This document shows, piece by piece, positions 34,901 to 48,800 of a stretch of DNA of 64,000 bases. The stretch is taken from assembly GCA_008508345.1 (NCBI GenBank), contig QNGE01000748.1, positions 30,781 to 94,780 on the forward strand, written 5' to 3'. The notes beneath the pieces are model-generated. The model was not told the DNA's origin, did not search any database, and saw nothing but the letters and a program-made list of their open reading frames with translations. Positions within the stretch are counted from its first letter, which is position 1; the number at the start of each line of letters is the position of its first letter. The stretch is from Paragonimus westermani. Lineage: Eukaryota; Platyhelminthes; Trematoda; Plagiorchiida; Troglotrematidae. The position numbers were made by a program, and so were the translations under genes.

Positions 34901-37900
34901 ACTTCTTTGTGGGATCTTTCAAGCCTTGAGCCAAATGGCCATCTCCGGTGCTACTTTGTCACGCATCGCGGATCGTCTGGCCCTAATAGTCGAGGTTAGA
35001 GTCCACAAACGTGTTAAACAGCTTAGAGAACACATCTCACGTCAGCATCCTGAAGTCTTAGCGAACCATCCACAACATTGAAAAACCGTCGCTATCAGCC
35101 TGGCACCATTCACTGCTGATCTTAATTACATCGAACATATTGGAACCCAGGTCCACGGAGTGGGTCTCGGTAACCATCACTTCGCTGGTGGTCAGAGGGT
35201 TAACCAAGAACTCAGCAATTGGCGCCTATCAAAAGAGGTTAAACAATATCCAATAGCTCACACTGAATCAGCTACACTCAAGCCATCTATCCATATCTGG
35301 AATGCTTACGAGAGTTACTTTTACTGGTTCTCATCTACCTGACCAGTGGTCGCTTGTGTTTCTAGCTGTTTTTGGTGATGTTGTCAGCCTAAGCAGATTC
35401 CATGGATTTCTCTTCCGAATGAGAAGTTTTTCTTCCTCTCCTAAATAAAGCATTAGTTTATAGCCACGATACAGCTACAGTATATGGGATGGTAAACCTG
35501 CTGATCATAGTGAAAAGTCGAGTGACTAGATACATGAATTTGTTCTGCTGATCTTTGCAGTCTTGCGCGTGAGCAAACTGTACCTGGAAACCTTCAGTTC
35601 GTATAAATTAGATAATCGGCAAAACTTTTACAAACTCTCAATAAAGGTGCAACTTCAGTGTACATCAGAGGTGTTGATGAACAGCATGGTTAGCAACTTA
35701 AAAAATCCCTCCAAGGAAGCCTGTCAACTGAATAATCTTGTGGACCTCGTGTTACAGCGGAATGAGAGGGCAACTGAATCCAAGGGTGGTTGAGCTCGGT
35801 CTGATTGTATACCTCACTTCTTATCACTTGAAGGTACACAGTTGCTTTTGTTGGTTTTGATGCAGCCAGTGTTCAAATACGTCACAAAACACATAATATC
35901 CATGGGATGGCCGATTTTTCACAATAGTTGTTACACAGAGTAATTATATATAATTAAACACGCTGGATTGATAGTGGTTTCTTGAAGATATCACCTAAGA
36001 AGGTAGTGCCAGACTCTGTTGCGACGTTTTGAACAGATTTTTATGGTGAACTGAGTTATTGTTAACACTCAGTAGGAGAGATCAGCAAATATGAACCAGA
36101 TGTACCCTCATCAAATTTCTCTGTCCAGTAAACGGTAGATTCTTTGAGTGGAAGGAGAGTACTAAGGGCGAGTTACCCAAATTTTACATTGGAAAGACAA
36201 GCCTCATGAAACTTTGCACATACTGACAGATTGCCTCCACAGTTATCCGTAGTTCAGTACTTGATTACTTATGAGATTATGTGACTATTCTACATTACCG
36301 TTTAACAGTGACGTGGGTTTTGAAATGAACCTTCATGTGTCTATGGTTCATTACTACAGTTTATACAGTTTATAGGACGGGCGTTTGAAATCTGGTCAAC
36401 CATTGCCATTTTCTAAAACATTTTCAACAGAACTGATCTTTCAATTATAGAAAATATTTCCAATACCCGAATAATTCCTGAATACGTGCTCATGACCTAA
36501 TTAGAGAAGCAACGATTCGAAGTAGAAAATTTCAACATATTCCTTGCCTATAAATAAGCCAATGTTCTGCAGGGTACCATCTGAATAATACTGAAATTCA
36601 CGTTCTGTGCTGAAAATCCCGCAGCTACCCTTTCTTGCTTTTTACTTATGACGTAAGAGGCTGACACACATTGTGAAATAAGACAGAAATTGAATTATTT
36701 GGTCCTTTTGGTCAAATATATATTTGAGAATCGACTCCCGTTTAATAACTCTAAAAACGCACTAATTCCACACTCCGTACTGAGCATCGTGTTAGCGAAA
36801 ACACATTGGCTACATCTGTACTTTCAAAGAAGCGCAGGACATTTGTTGAAATGACCTCCTGTTTCACCCAGCTATATTTTTAAAGACAGGATAGGCTAAC
36901 TAATCAAAAGTGGATATGTACTTGAACGTTAGGGACGTTTCGAACCAGCATACTCAAATCTAGACTCACGTACTCAAGCCATTTGCTTGTATCCGATGTG
37001 TGACGTTTTTCTTATTAAAAGGTCAAACTGCTAATACAAAGATAGACCAGTTACTTAGCTGGTATATCTGAAAAAGTCTTCGACATTGGATTTCTTTCCC
37101 CAGCTTTTAATGACAATTCGATAAACGCGTAATCTTCGCGCATGACATATCCCTTATACCAATGCATTCGTTGTCATCTGTGTGTACATGCAGTCCGCTC
37201 ATTGGAGGTGAGAGCGACTTGGCCACTGTATTCAAAACATAATGTTCTGCGTCTGAGCGACACTAAGCAACCGCATTTTGTTGGTAAGCCCTAATCACCC
37301 AATTGAGAAACAACCGTCTTCACATTAACATATGCTATTGTGTGGCAAAACAAGCAGTCTTTTGACATATCCATTCAGTGTTTTAAACGTCATATGAACG
37401 ACATGGCTCACGCATAACGCCAATTCGACATCCATCTATGTCTAATTTGAAATACGTTAACATAGTCCGCTGCAACATATTCGTCAGCTGACACCTTCAA
37501 GCACAAACTTAAATTAAGCTTTCTAAACGCCTTAGTAACAGCTCAGATAGGTTGACAATAGATACCGTTTCTTTATTTGTCTTTAGTCAGTTGTTTGTTC
37601 GAAACATGTTCATTTGCGCTACTACTGTTTGGTGCTACATTTATCTTTGTGCCGTCGCGGTTGTTGTCTTCTCCCATTCACTTTGTGTCGGACATTTCCT
37701 CTAACAGCGCACCAGATTGTCAGATGTCCACGGGGCATCAGCCTTCTGTAATCAGTGTCGAGCAGATCGAATGTTTGATCAGTTGGGTGTTGAATGAAAA
37801 ATTCACATCATATTACGGACTCACTTCCATCTTTCTGCTAGCATTCAGTTAATCTCTCACGGGATATATCTTGCCACTCCATCAGTGTCAGACATTATGG

Positions 37901-40900
37901 CAAACACTATACTGTGCTCACGTTCGGCGTTTTTATCACTTTCCGCAAAGTCGATATCTGCACAAACTACTGGCATTTTTGTCCAGGTGTCAACTCTGTG
38001 TTGGCTGTCGGGTTTGTGGGTCTCTGGAGTAAACGAAACTAAAATTTTCCCCATAGAGCTTGTCAGGAGACAATTAATTAAACAAATTTTGGGCGTGATA
38101 AAATTTCCCTTTTATTTAGTTAGGTTCCGTTCAGTAGCAGATTTACACATACATCGTGTTTAGTGTTATTCTGGTACTAGTTTGATGGCAGTTTGCTGAA
38201 AGAAAATACGTAGAGCTTGTGAATAATTTTCTGTCTGCGCGGTTTCCATCTGTTCATCACGTGCTGCACTTAACTTCCCTCAGTCGCAAACGTCTCTTGA
38301 AAGGGAGGTAAAGATGAAATGATTAGTCAACTTTATCATCTACCAATTCCTGGCAAGCGGTAGAAGCCTCGGCATGCTGTCTGTTAGTACCTTGGAAACA
38401 AAAGAGGCGAACATGCATGAACAAGGTTTACACGTAGAAAGTTCATTCACAAACCCTATAGGAAAGTAGTTTTGATACAACTTTGAGTTCCGGACATCCG
38501 GAATTTTTATCCAAGCAAAGAACGAGCAGGATCACTTGAAGCGTCATACCATATTTTTGTTAATCGCCTATTCTGTTTTACTCATTCTAGTGTTCGTTTA
38601 CTGATGCATCGTTGTCTTCTTATCTGACACAGTTCAGTATGTATATTTTTGTAAATGCTTCGATTGGTATAGCATTTTCTCACATTTTGTTTTCGAATAC
38701 TCGTTTTCTATGCGTTATACTGCGCGTTTACATATTCTGCGGTAGTTCAAGCCACTGCTTAAAAAGCTGTCTACACGTAGGACCTCAACTTTTCTGGTTC
38801 CTGATGAGAAGTGAACAAGTGCAAGGGAATTTGCTAATGGACTGGTCACTTAGTGTCCTGTAGGACGTTGGAAAACAGGTAGGCTGCTTGACGGAACAAT
38901 TAAACAATGCTGGTACGGATGAAAGCTACGGTCAAGTGCGTCTGAAATTCGGTTTACTGATTGCGAAGTTGGAATGCATGCGGTCAATGATAGTGTTGTC
39001 ACCTTGTGACCTGAAACCAGGTGTTTATGAGAACCTCAGACTGTGTTTAAGGGTGCAGTGTATGTGTTAGAATGTTACCGGAGAACACACTGCGTGTGCT
39101 TTATAATGCATCTATTACGTACTACGGGTTGCTTTTTAGATTGAACTGATCAAGTTTCACAATGGTGCTTTAAGTCCGAATGGATGGACGAACACTGGTG
39201 TCCAATTCCAACTAAGAGTCCCTGGTGCAGCATTTGAGAAACTTTGTGTTATTAGTAATTCCTTAATTTGTGACGGATAATCCACTTTGTTTGTCTCAGT
39301 ATCCCACGCATACTGTGTTTATATCGTAGTAGCAGTGAGTGATCCAAAAAAAGCGGTCTCGTGATTTAATCGTAACTTCGATAACGAGATCATGCACACC
39401 CCTTCCAAGTCACTAACAAGTTTGCAACAACAGGCAGTTAACATTAGAAGGACAAGCAGGAATGAACTATTCTCATTAGGTCCACTTTCGATTAGGCTGT
39501 CGACTTTCAAAATAAAGTCAAATTGTTTTTGGGTATTTCAGCTTGTATACAGAGCTTTTGTGAATGTATTTTCTTGCTTACCTTTTGATTTTTAATGTAG
39601 GTTTTGACTCTGTAATTAAATTGCGTGTCACCTGGTCACCAGTGTAAGTGCCACTGAGGTGTTGTTCTCGGTGGTGACGATGATAACGATGCTGACTACA
39701 AGACGGAGCAGTGCAGAATACTTACTCGTAAGTCAACAAATTAATGGACAAATGAACCATATTATTCGACTGGTAAGAGCTGTTCCATTACCGAACGAAT
39801 ATCTACACTTTGCTGTTATCCCCTCAGCATACATGAATTAGTTCCAAAGCACGTCCTCAACCTTCTTTAATGTAACGAAAGATTTAACTCACCAGTTCCG
39901 CTACAGTGGTCTTAGTTAACATCTTTGTCTCCTGTTATGTCAAACATCAAGAGCATCGCCATGATATTAGGCACATATACAAATGACATCTTTAGGCATT
40001 CGTTTGCCAGTTCAAAACAACGGAACAGACAATAGTGCACAAATGTAATGAGCGTACAGCTATTGTTTTCCATTTTAACCAATTTTCTGTTACTTTCTTT
40101 GGGTACATCTTGGTAGACAAGCAAGTTCTTTCCTATCGTTACAATCCCGCCGTCTACTTTCACTACATATTGTGGGTATGTCCAGTCGAGTAGGTTTACT
40201 GATGAATCGGCTGCCTAGGCCTAATTAAATGATTATGTCAATTACCTGGTTTTTTGATTCAACACGCATACGTATTTTGCCACCTGAAACATTTCTTCGA
40301 TTGAACCGTTATCACTAGTTCTAGTTTTAATGATGTTTCCATCTCATTTTGCTGACCACGTTCTCATCAGGTTGATATGATCAGTTTATTTATTCAGAAG
40401 CGGATATCAACTCCGCGCCCGCATTTTCCGGACAATGTCCAACAGTGCAGGCAAAGTTTTCCTTTGTGTGTATGCTGTACTGGTGGTAAACTGATCGGGT
40501 CTAGTTTCACTCTTTTTGTATACAATTGGATTACTTGCTTCAAATAAGGTCTCTCTGCGATACTGTCACGAACTGGTCATATTGATTTTGTTAACTATTT
40601 TTCGCTCTCTTCTTGAGCATGTTGTCTCCCAATCTTAAAGTGGGATAGATTCGTATTCGCCTTTTGAAGAAAAACAAGCGAAGAAGACAGATTTTCGAGG
40701 ACCTTTCGCAACGATGTTTGTGGTGACTCAGCTTTTCGAACTGAGAATATGCTGTGGTCTTCACTGAAAAATGCCTGAGATTCCGTAAAATTTTATTAGT
40801 TGAGAACAACTCTACGCAATTAGTCTTCTTGTTTTATGGTGGTATCCCACTCCTGAAACAAAGACGGTGACTTTTCTACTCACAGCTTATCAACTTATTA

Positions 40901-41949
40901 TTTGCTGTAGTCAATCAGTCCTGGATGCATCAATGGGGATAGCCGTGTCTGTCTTGGGAAAACACCAACAGCAAGCGCTTATGGCTTGACTACATACCTA
41001 ACTCAGTATGAACAGTAAGAAAGTAGATGTCAGAGCGTTGAAACGGTGATGTGCCAAGTCACTGAATACGTCCAAGACAGCCTTTCTAAAATCTATTGTA
41101 GGAAAACAAGCGTAAGAAATTAATGGAGGTGACCGTAAAGAATAAAAATATCAATTTTTGCAATCTGACTGAAAATAAAGTTCGGGAAGAAAAACAGAAT
41201 GTTCCTCAAAAATATTTCAATGCATCTCATCGGGAACCGCTAGGTGTTTGAGAGTTCATATATTTTTGTTAAGTTGCTCCTAACGATTTAGGGTGATTCA
41301 CGCAGTAACGTATACTCGACAATTCCAACAACGCTTATTCATACGGTCGGGTTAACGGGAATATCTTCTAAGTCAAACAGAACGTCAGAAAAGGCTATCG
41401 AGAGGACTGAAATTTATACTGTTCGATAAAAATTACAAGTACCGTGAATGTCAACTGATCGGGTACACAAATTATCAACCAGAAAGTCGTTCAAAATGAA
41501 GTAACAAAACACGGGTCCGCAAATGGCCAACAGTCAACGGGAAGTGAGTTCATTTAAACAATCGGGTACAGGTGAAGGTGAAAATGTGCCAGACAATACC
41601 AAGAATGACGCTTTAAGAGACAAGCAACGATAAACATGAAAATGAAGAAAGCAAACATTTTGTATGCGGTTGCGATTTGGAATTCATCACGATTGTTTAC
41701 TGCACATAGCAAAGACAAGTGGAGGCAAATTTATCATCAACGTTCCACAAACAAACCAAACATGCCTCAATGGATTCACCGCTGCGCATCATACCAAACA
41801 AAAGACGATAAACTTACCAGAAGAAATTCAACAAATCCAACGTATACATTCTGATGTTTTGATAGGTTTCCTGGTGAAAAACAGTAAGATTGACTGACTT
41901 ACAGCCAAATGCATTTGCATAGCCGCTACTTGGCAAAATACTGCAGTCA
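34901..41949. other. No gene seen
   Basis: AT-rich non-coding sequence. Frames at 34842-35081, 35563-35793, 37577-37852, 37885-38163 and 38612-38863 have no recognisable domain and are within chance length. Confidence 0.5.
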
Positions 41950-41971
41950 AAACAGGGATAAGACATACATC

Positions 41972-42010
41972 GCGAGATGGTAACACTTCGACTCACTCTC
42001 ATCAGTCGCC
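41972..42010 (-). ncRNA. Hammerhead fold in Penelope-like terminal repeat
   Basis: On -, helix I GCGA (rc of 42006-42009) pairs with TCGC (rc of 41972-41975). Core CTGATGA is the complement of 41999-42005. Helix II is the short GAGTGAGTC (41990-41998). GAAG replaces GAAA but can still pair G-U with U16.1. Helix III is GTG/CAT around a short loop, and predicted cleavage follows ATC, between 41976 and 41975. Hammerheads in the terminal repeats of Penelope-like elements are known. Confidence 0.65.
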
Positions 42011-42774
42011 AACGTAAAACCAACCAATTTTGTGCAAACTGTACATAGCAACAACAAATGAGCGAACCACAGATTGATGATATAGCCTGTTGTATACCAT
42101 ATTGGCGGATTTATTTTTGGGAATGCTTGAAAGCATAATTTCAAGACATGATTTCGGGAGTCTTGCTTTACAAACTTTACGTGGATGGCATTTTAGTTTT
42201 TACCGGGGAATATGCTTTTACTTCATTCTACAATTATTTGAACTCTGTTCACCCAAATCTCACTGTATCTTATGAGGTGGAGATTAGTAGTTGTTTGCCG
42301 TTCTTACACAGACGCCAAGATAGTACATTGTAATGATCTTTTTATCGAATACCAACAAGAAGTAAACACTATTTGCAGTTCTCCAACTCTGCATCTGTTG
42401 CTTATAAATCAAAACCTTATTTTACAGAGTCAGAATAATTTGCACTGCTCATCGGCTAGCGGAAGAAAAAGAGGTTGTGAAGAAATCACCAGCGGATAAC
42501 AATTATTCTGAAAAGTTTACGGATATCCACAGTAAGATGAAAGAACCGAAAGTGGTAAACTGTAGTACAGAGAAAAGGAATAAATTTCTTCAAAATCAGT
42601 TCAATGCTAATCAAACAACATCGCCCAGTTTTGTATGCACAGAAGACGCTGACGCAATTGATCTCCTCATCGTGGAATTGATTGCACTACTATGGCGCGA
42701 AAGATCGAAACTATGTGATTGGTTCTCTCAATTGTTGCTGTTATGTGGAATTCGTATATTTCCTGGTTTTATGT

Positions 42775-42820
42775 TGACGACTGATGAAAGTGAATCGATA
42801 TGTTAAAACCTTGCGAAATA
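42775..42820 (+). ncRNA. Decayed hammerhead at 3' end of Penelope-like element 3
   Basis: CTGATGA (42781-42787), helix II AAGTGAATC (42788-42796), then GATATGTTAAAACC. GATA in place of GAAA and a broken helix III make it inactive. It faces the better preserved copy at 41972-42010. Confidence 0.45.
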
Positions 42821-42830
42821 TGTCTTCCCT

Positions 42831-45800
42831 CTGTTTTTCTTAACTCTTGTCATAACTCATATCGAGATGAAACACAGTAAGTCTCATGTCAACTCTCGGT
42901 CGGACAACCAGATGATTGCACATAAGCGAAAATGAGACAGCGCTCAATTAAGATTATTTATTCGTGCCCATTCTCAATGGTGACTTAGTGACCTTAACTA
43001 GTACTTTTAGTAATCGTCCGCCAATCTTATGATTCTAGAATGTTTGTAGGTCGCTATCCACCATACAAGTAACCTGTGATTTCCTCCTTGGTGAACACGT
43101 ATTTGGAGCAGAACGAAGTTGCTTTTCGCAGCCATCTTTTGGTTCGTCTTAGGACCGATTAACGCGTTATGCTTGGCACCAATATTTCGCGTTTTAATTA
43201 TTACTAGGGAGGAATCCGATTTCTGTCTAGCAGACTACTATATTTTGTACGAACCAGCGTATTCCATGGTCCAACTATTCGATTACCACACAACCTTGTC
43301 CATAGTAGGAGACTGACGGTCACACGAAAATTCGTGAGCTATATGACACTGGTCCTTTGGGCAGATGTAACGTCTTTACTGGTGGTGTTAACGTTTGGGT
43401 ACTGATGAACCCAAGGATCGGTTTGGCGCGCATCTTCGTATATTTATTCAAGCTGAGACTGGCGCAATGCAGTAGACCAGACTACTAGCATTCGTTCGCC
43501 TGTAACCTCCAGGGGTTTGACCAGACAGCATTTCAGCCAGCATTTATCACAAAAATGACATGGACTATTCTAAAAGAAAACTGGCAGAAAGGACAAAGTG
43601 GCTGTAAAACTACTGGGCAAAAGGGTTAAGAAGTAACAGATGAGTATAGCTACGACTGTAGCATGTTATCATCTCGAATAATGGGGGTAGTCACCAATCC
43701 CTGTTCATGAAATTCCCAACCGTGTAAATGATGCTTGTCTTTCTCCTATTGAATGCAATAAATAGGGTGTGCCACCCCGTGACCATGTGGCTGTATGACT
43801 ATCTCACGGTTTCGGTTGAGCGATTTTGATTTCAGCATACATTGCTGAATTCAGAAAATGTTCAGCTCCCCATCGAACTCTACCGCTTATTGAAAGAATC
43901 GTACGGTTTCTAAAGTAGATTCAGGATGTCTGAGCCACGACACCGTTGGTACGAGCTGTAAGTGTGGTAAATTATTCGTCTCTTATACTTCTAAACCGAC
44001 AAATTGGCCACGTTGTGTCAATCCAATCATGGTTGTCGAAATGCTCAACCGTCAGATTTGCATCTTAGTGCTATAGCTACCACTTTGTGACTGAATCGGC
44101 TCACAAGTAAGTTACACAACTTGATAAACAAGGCGTTGGTGTTATTTGTGGAGCGAATTCAACTTAGCGTTTACTGAAAGCATATGCTTGCTTGTTCAAA
44201 CGATTTGCCGGAAACACATGTTGCTGTTTACGCAGTGCTCTTGTAACACACCTGGAGCACAACAAACACATCGTGGTGCCCGAATCCGGCTAACTGAACC
44301 GGCCAGTTCTAATGCTCTTTCAACTTTCAATGATATTTGTGGTCAACAGTGACAAGTCTTCCTCAGGTACTGCTGTCGTGCCGTTTCAGCTGACAAGGGT
44401 ACCATTTCACCATGTCGGAATTTGTTCGCAACGGAAATCGGATGGTTCAGCTGTGATTTCAGTTTTAAATCGAAATCGCTTTGGTAGTACATTAGCACTG
44501 AATGCCGCCAAGTTCTCAGTTCATCCTATCAGTAATAGTGCTACTGGGTATACTCGGTTGGTTCACAAATTCTGATGCCTGTCTGTCGATGGATGGTAAA
44601 CTGTGTGTGACGTGCAATTCAGAGATGTAACCGGTAAATAAGAGAGGCTTAACCCTTCACCGATTCACTTCCTGTCTATCTTTGTGCTACAGACCGCACA
44701 CGCACTCCCTTACTTGTGTGCACGCACACTAGATCTCAGCATGTCGACCGGAGACAACCGCCTAATAATCAGCGTACAATCTGAAAAAATAGCTTGATTC
44801 GTACCGTGAGCGCCGTGAAGGTATTTGTTTTTTCCGCCCTCTGTGGAAATCGTTAAACGCTCAGGAAGTTGCGGTATTTTGTAAATATTTTGACACAACG
44901 TGTACGATCGATCCACTTTTTTTCAGTTATTTACATTTCAAAACAGTGCTGCATAACCAGCCGATTTATAGAAAATACCAAAACAGTTAATCTTAATGCT
45001 ATACGTCTTAGAGCTACCAATGAGAAACGAATGAACATTGAATTATGAGGTGTACAAGATAACGACCTGAAATGTTAACTCTTGCTCGTTTGTACAGTGG
45101 AATTTACCCTCTTCTAATCTGGAATCTACAGCAGACAATCACTTTCCAGAACACTGCGTTTAACCGTGGAATCTCAACTTCATAAACAAAAACTCGTGTA
45201 CACATAAACTTAATTATTGTAGCCTAAGAAACATCTAAAAAGGAATTGGGTCATCTGCACGTATTATTGAGATCATGTGAGATGACACAAAATAAAATGG
45301 CGGAATGTGAGCGCCTTGTATTTGTCACTGTTCGTGAAATAATGAACCACAAAAGGGTGGTTCAACATCTAAGAATATTCTTCTATTTTTACTGATTGGA
45401 CTAAGTCAATTTAATTAATGAACTTGAAGATTTCGGCGTCCCTCGAAAATCCAAATCACACGGTTATCAATTGAGGCTAACATGCGGTAACTGTGCGCCC
45501 TATAGAGACGATTAGACAAACTGATCACTACTCAGAAGGGAAATGGGTTGGGCGTTCAGCTGTGCTAAATCGCTCGTGCCTGAGTTGTTGTCAGTGATGC
45601 AATGATCACATTAGTGGTTACATGAAGGCGCTGCCACAATTTGAAGCTCTGCCTGGAAAGGATCTACACCGATGGTCAGCTTTAGCAAAATCGAAACTCA
45701 AGTCTAATGCTTCTTCCCGAAAACACTTGGGTGAAGTGTTTATCGGAATGTAAAGGGGGGGAACAACTGTGACTGATTCTCAACTTTAAATTTAAGTGAA

Positions 45801-48800
45801 TTAATCTTTGGGAAGCTTCATGTGATTGGTATTTACACACTGTAACCAAATATCGCCCGTTTGGGATTAGCAGACCTACAGCTGAGTGTTGGATAGAGTT
45901 TTGGAATACTTCCAAATAGTTATGCCTTGCCTCGTTTACAACAGTGCATACACAGACTGAGCATTAATCGGTTGCAGGCCATTTTTGCGGTAATAAAAGC
46001 GACCGTTTCGCTAGGCAGTAACAGGACAACATAATTTTTCGTTGATAACGGACAACATTTAGACAGTATACAACAGTTTAGGAATAAATGGTGGTATTCT
46101 CCAAGTCTTTTTAATGTTGACTATCAGACGTTTGTGCCAGACCGTATAGCTGGTTGACAGGGACCAAATGGACGCGTTACACGACTGCTAACAGTAATCA
46201 ACACTCTGCTTCATGAGCTGTGTGTTATTACTGTTGTTGCGTGTGTTCGCTCTCCATCTGAGTAGGAGATCGAACATGTGCGTATACAGAAGACCCCATT
46301 TTGGTCCCAGACAAACAGCGGTACTCGGTGACTGGTTCAATCAGTACACACTGCCAAATCGGATGTTTAGGAGATCGAATGATTAGACGAACAAGGAAAA
46401 CCACAACAACGATGGAGACACAGGTAACTAAAAAAAAAGCTTACACACGCATACAAAAGTTGAATAACGTAGTTATTTTGAACGTTCTCGTAAACCAATG
46501 GATCACTCAATGTTTAAATTTTTTATCGTGTTCGTGTCATTTAGCGCAAGCGTTGTCATTGTTTATACATTGTCACCACTCCTCACCTCGTTTTTGGACC
46601 TTTTCATCTCTCTTTCTATAACAAGAGTTTGCACTAACAGTCGTCATGTCTATAAGCTACACTATACTTTTTTCTTCCCACGTGATATAACAACATCTAA
46701 TTATTCACATTGTTACCAGTTCTGAGTACTAAAAATGTTTTTTCTCGTATTATGTGTGTTATCATAGTCTGGTTGTTTGTACACAGTCGCCACAAATTGG
46801 CTAAAGTTTGCTTTGTTGCTGAAAGGTTCTTAGCTGTCAAGCTGTTTACTCGATAGACTGTTTACGAATAGAACTGTACCGAGCGGGACATAAGTTGACA
46901 AAGTTACCGGATAGTTCAGCTTTAGTGTGTAGACAACAAGATTGAACTAGCGTTTCATGGTGCTATTATGAGCAACTCTGTGGCATTGTGTTTATGTTCC
47001 AGACAGGGAAATTTTGACAAGAGAGAAGCAGTTCTCCCTTTGTAAGTATGAGTCCGAAACTGTGTGAAGTAATTTTCCATGAACTCAAACCACCATTCAC
47101 TCGGACTTCATCAGATCAACGTTTCGCTTTATACACATCAATATATTCCTAGTTGTAGAAATATCTAGAACTTCGTACTTTGTGTGTAATACACTGCGTA
47201 TACGTGATGATACATAAAGGCTGCTCATCATTCCTTAAGGCGACCGCGGATTGTGTGTAAATTCGGGGGAAAGGGAGGTCTAGTCCGCTTGCTGGTCTCT
47301 TCGTTTCCAACAGATAGGTTCATAATTCCCAAATGAAACAGTGAACAATACCTAACTTGAAAAATTTAGTAGAATCCAGATTTTTATATAGAATGTTAAA
47401 TTCTGAAGATTATTTAAATTTAACAAACGTACATAAGGAGGTTTGCGATGGAAGACAGAACGTCGCTTCCACGCTAGTCGATTTGTATTAGGGCCGCATA
47501 TTGATTCACATTTCTATGTAGTTTCATCATACCTGGCGAAGTACAGCTTATTGATCGTATTTTATTCATCGAAGTTCACAGACAATAATGTTTTCACTTA
47601 TGGTACTATTGTTATCATTTGTCTGTCTGTGTAATAGATTGATTGACTAACAAACAAAACAGAGTTCACCTGGCATGTCATTTGTAGAATTGAGCACTAA
47701 CGAAGCCTACTATTCGGTAACTGGTGCCAATTGCCATTTGGAAAGATTGTAGAGAAAATTTTTGCTGACGAGCGGTTACAACCTGCATCAGTAAGTGTGA
47801 ACCAAGCAGGATCTCAGTCATTTTTGCTAGGGAATAAACAAACAGGCACCCACTCAAAGAAACTGATACATGGCACCAACAATTTGGGGAAATAGGTCAA
47901 CAGCGGCAATTTTTCATAAGCCAAACTTCATCTATTCAAGCTGATGAATGCAAACAACACAAGTTACCTTAGTTGATTGAAAACCAAGCCCTCTGTCTAC
48001 CTGAGAGTTTATTCAGACACGTTTCTTACTACACTTACGGTTTCCTAATTCAGACAGATATTCAGTCACATTCAATCGCTGGTTCAACCGTGGCAGTTAG
48101 TTTGATTGATTTGTTGGTTTTCATTGCTTCCGTTAAACTATCAGCTTGCAAAGAACCTCACAATTAAGTTTCTTACAGACACTGTCCAGTCCTCCAAAAT
48201 TTACCAGTTCCGTCACTGCCCTATTCCTGCTGTAAATTCACGTCATTTATTTTATATGGTTTCAGCAAAACACTGACTGTAAATTCACTCGGTCATTCGG
48301 TTCGTATTAATAAGCCTGAAAGAAAACTGTCGGCAAAAATTACTTATTGTTACTTCACATCTATTGATTGATGACTGACTGAATGTTACTCACGCTAGTG
48401 TGTTAAAAGCGACGACTAAATTTTAGGTACACTTCATAAAAAAAACCTCCACTGAGGCACAGCAGTTTGCTATTGTCAGCTAATCTGATTGTTCGGCCTG
48501 AAAATTATACCTCTATTCTAACCGGCGTATCCCACCGGAGGATGCAACTTTATTTACATAAAGAGTACGCTGTGTGCCCTGGAACTTCTGTAGTCAGTTC
48601 TACTATCACTCCGACATCTCTATAATGGATGTGTCAGATTTCTTTTCTAAACACGTTAAACCAGTTTCTTTTATTTGTTTTTTCAGATCTGCTCCTGAAA
48701 CTCATTAACTATTAGTGGGTAGTCTCATTCTTCGACATGAAACATGCTTTCCACTTGTTATTAGCAAATTAGAGCTGTATTAGAGTACCATTTGATTTGT

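Larger units (their letters stand above)
41950..42830 (+). mobile_element. Penelope-like element 3, compact, flanked by inverted 3'-end copies
   Basis: The left end (41955-42090) is an inverted copy of the 3' end. Internal + coding fragments are LADLFLGMLES (near 42097-42130), YVDGILVF (42178-42201; the usual YVDD with Gly for the second Asp), SFYNYLNSVHPNLTVSYEVE and SCLPFL. The linker YSEKFTDIHSKMKEPKVV (about 42502-42555) aligns with copy 4. The GIY-YIG domain is absent: the linker ends at NANQTTS and runs into 3'-end sequence at about 42650-42830. N-terminal RT is also absent, so this is a non-autonomous deletion product. Confidence 0.75.
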
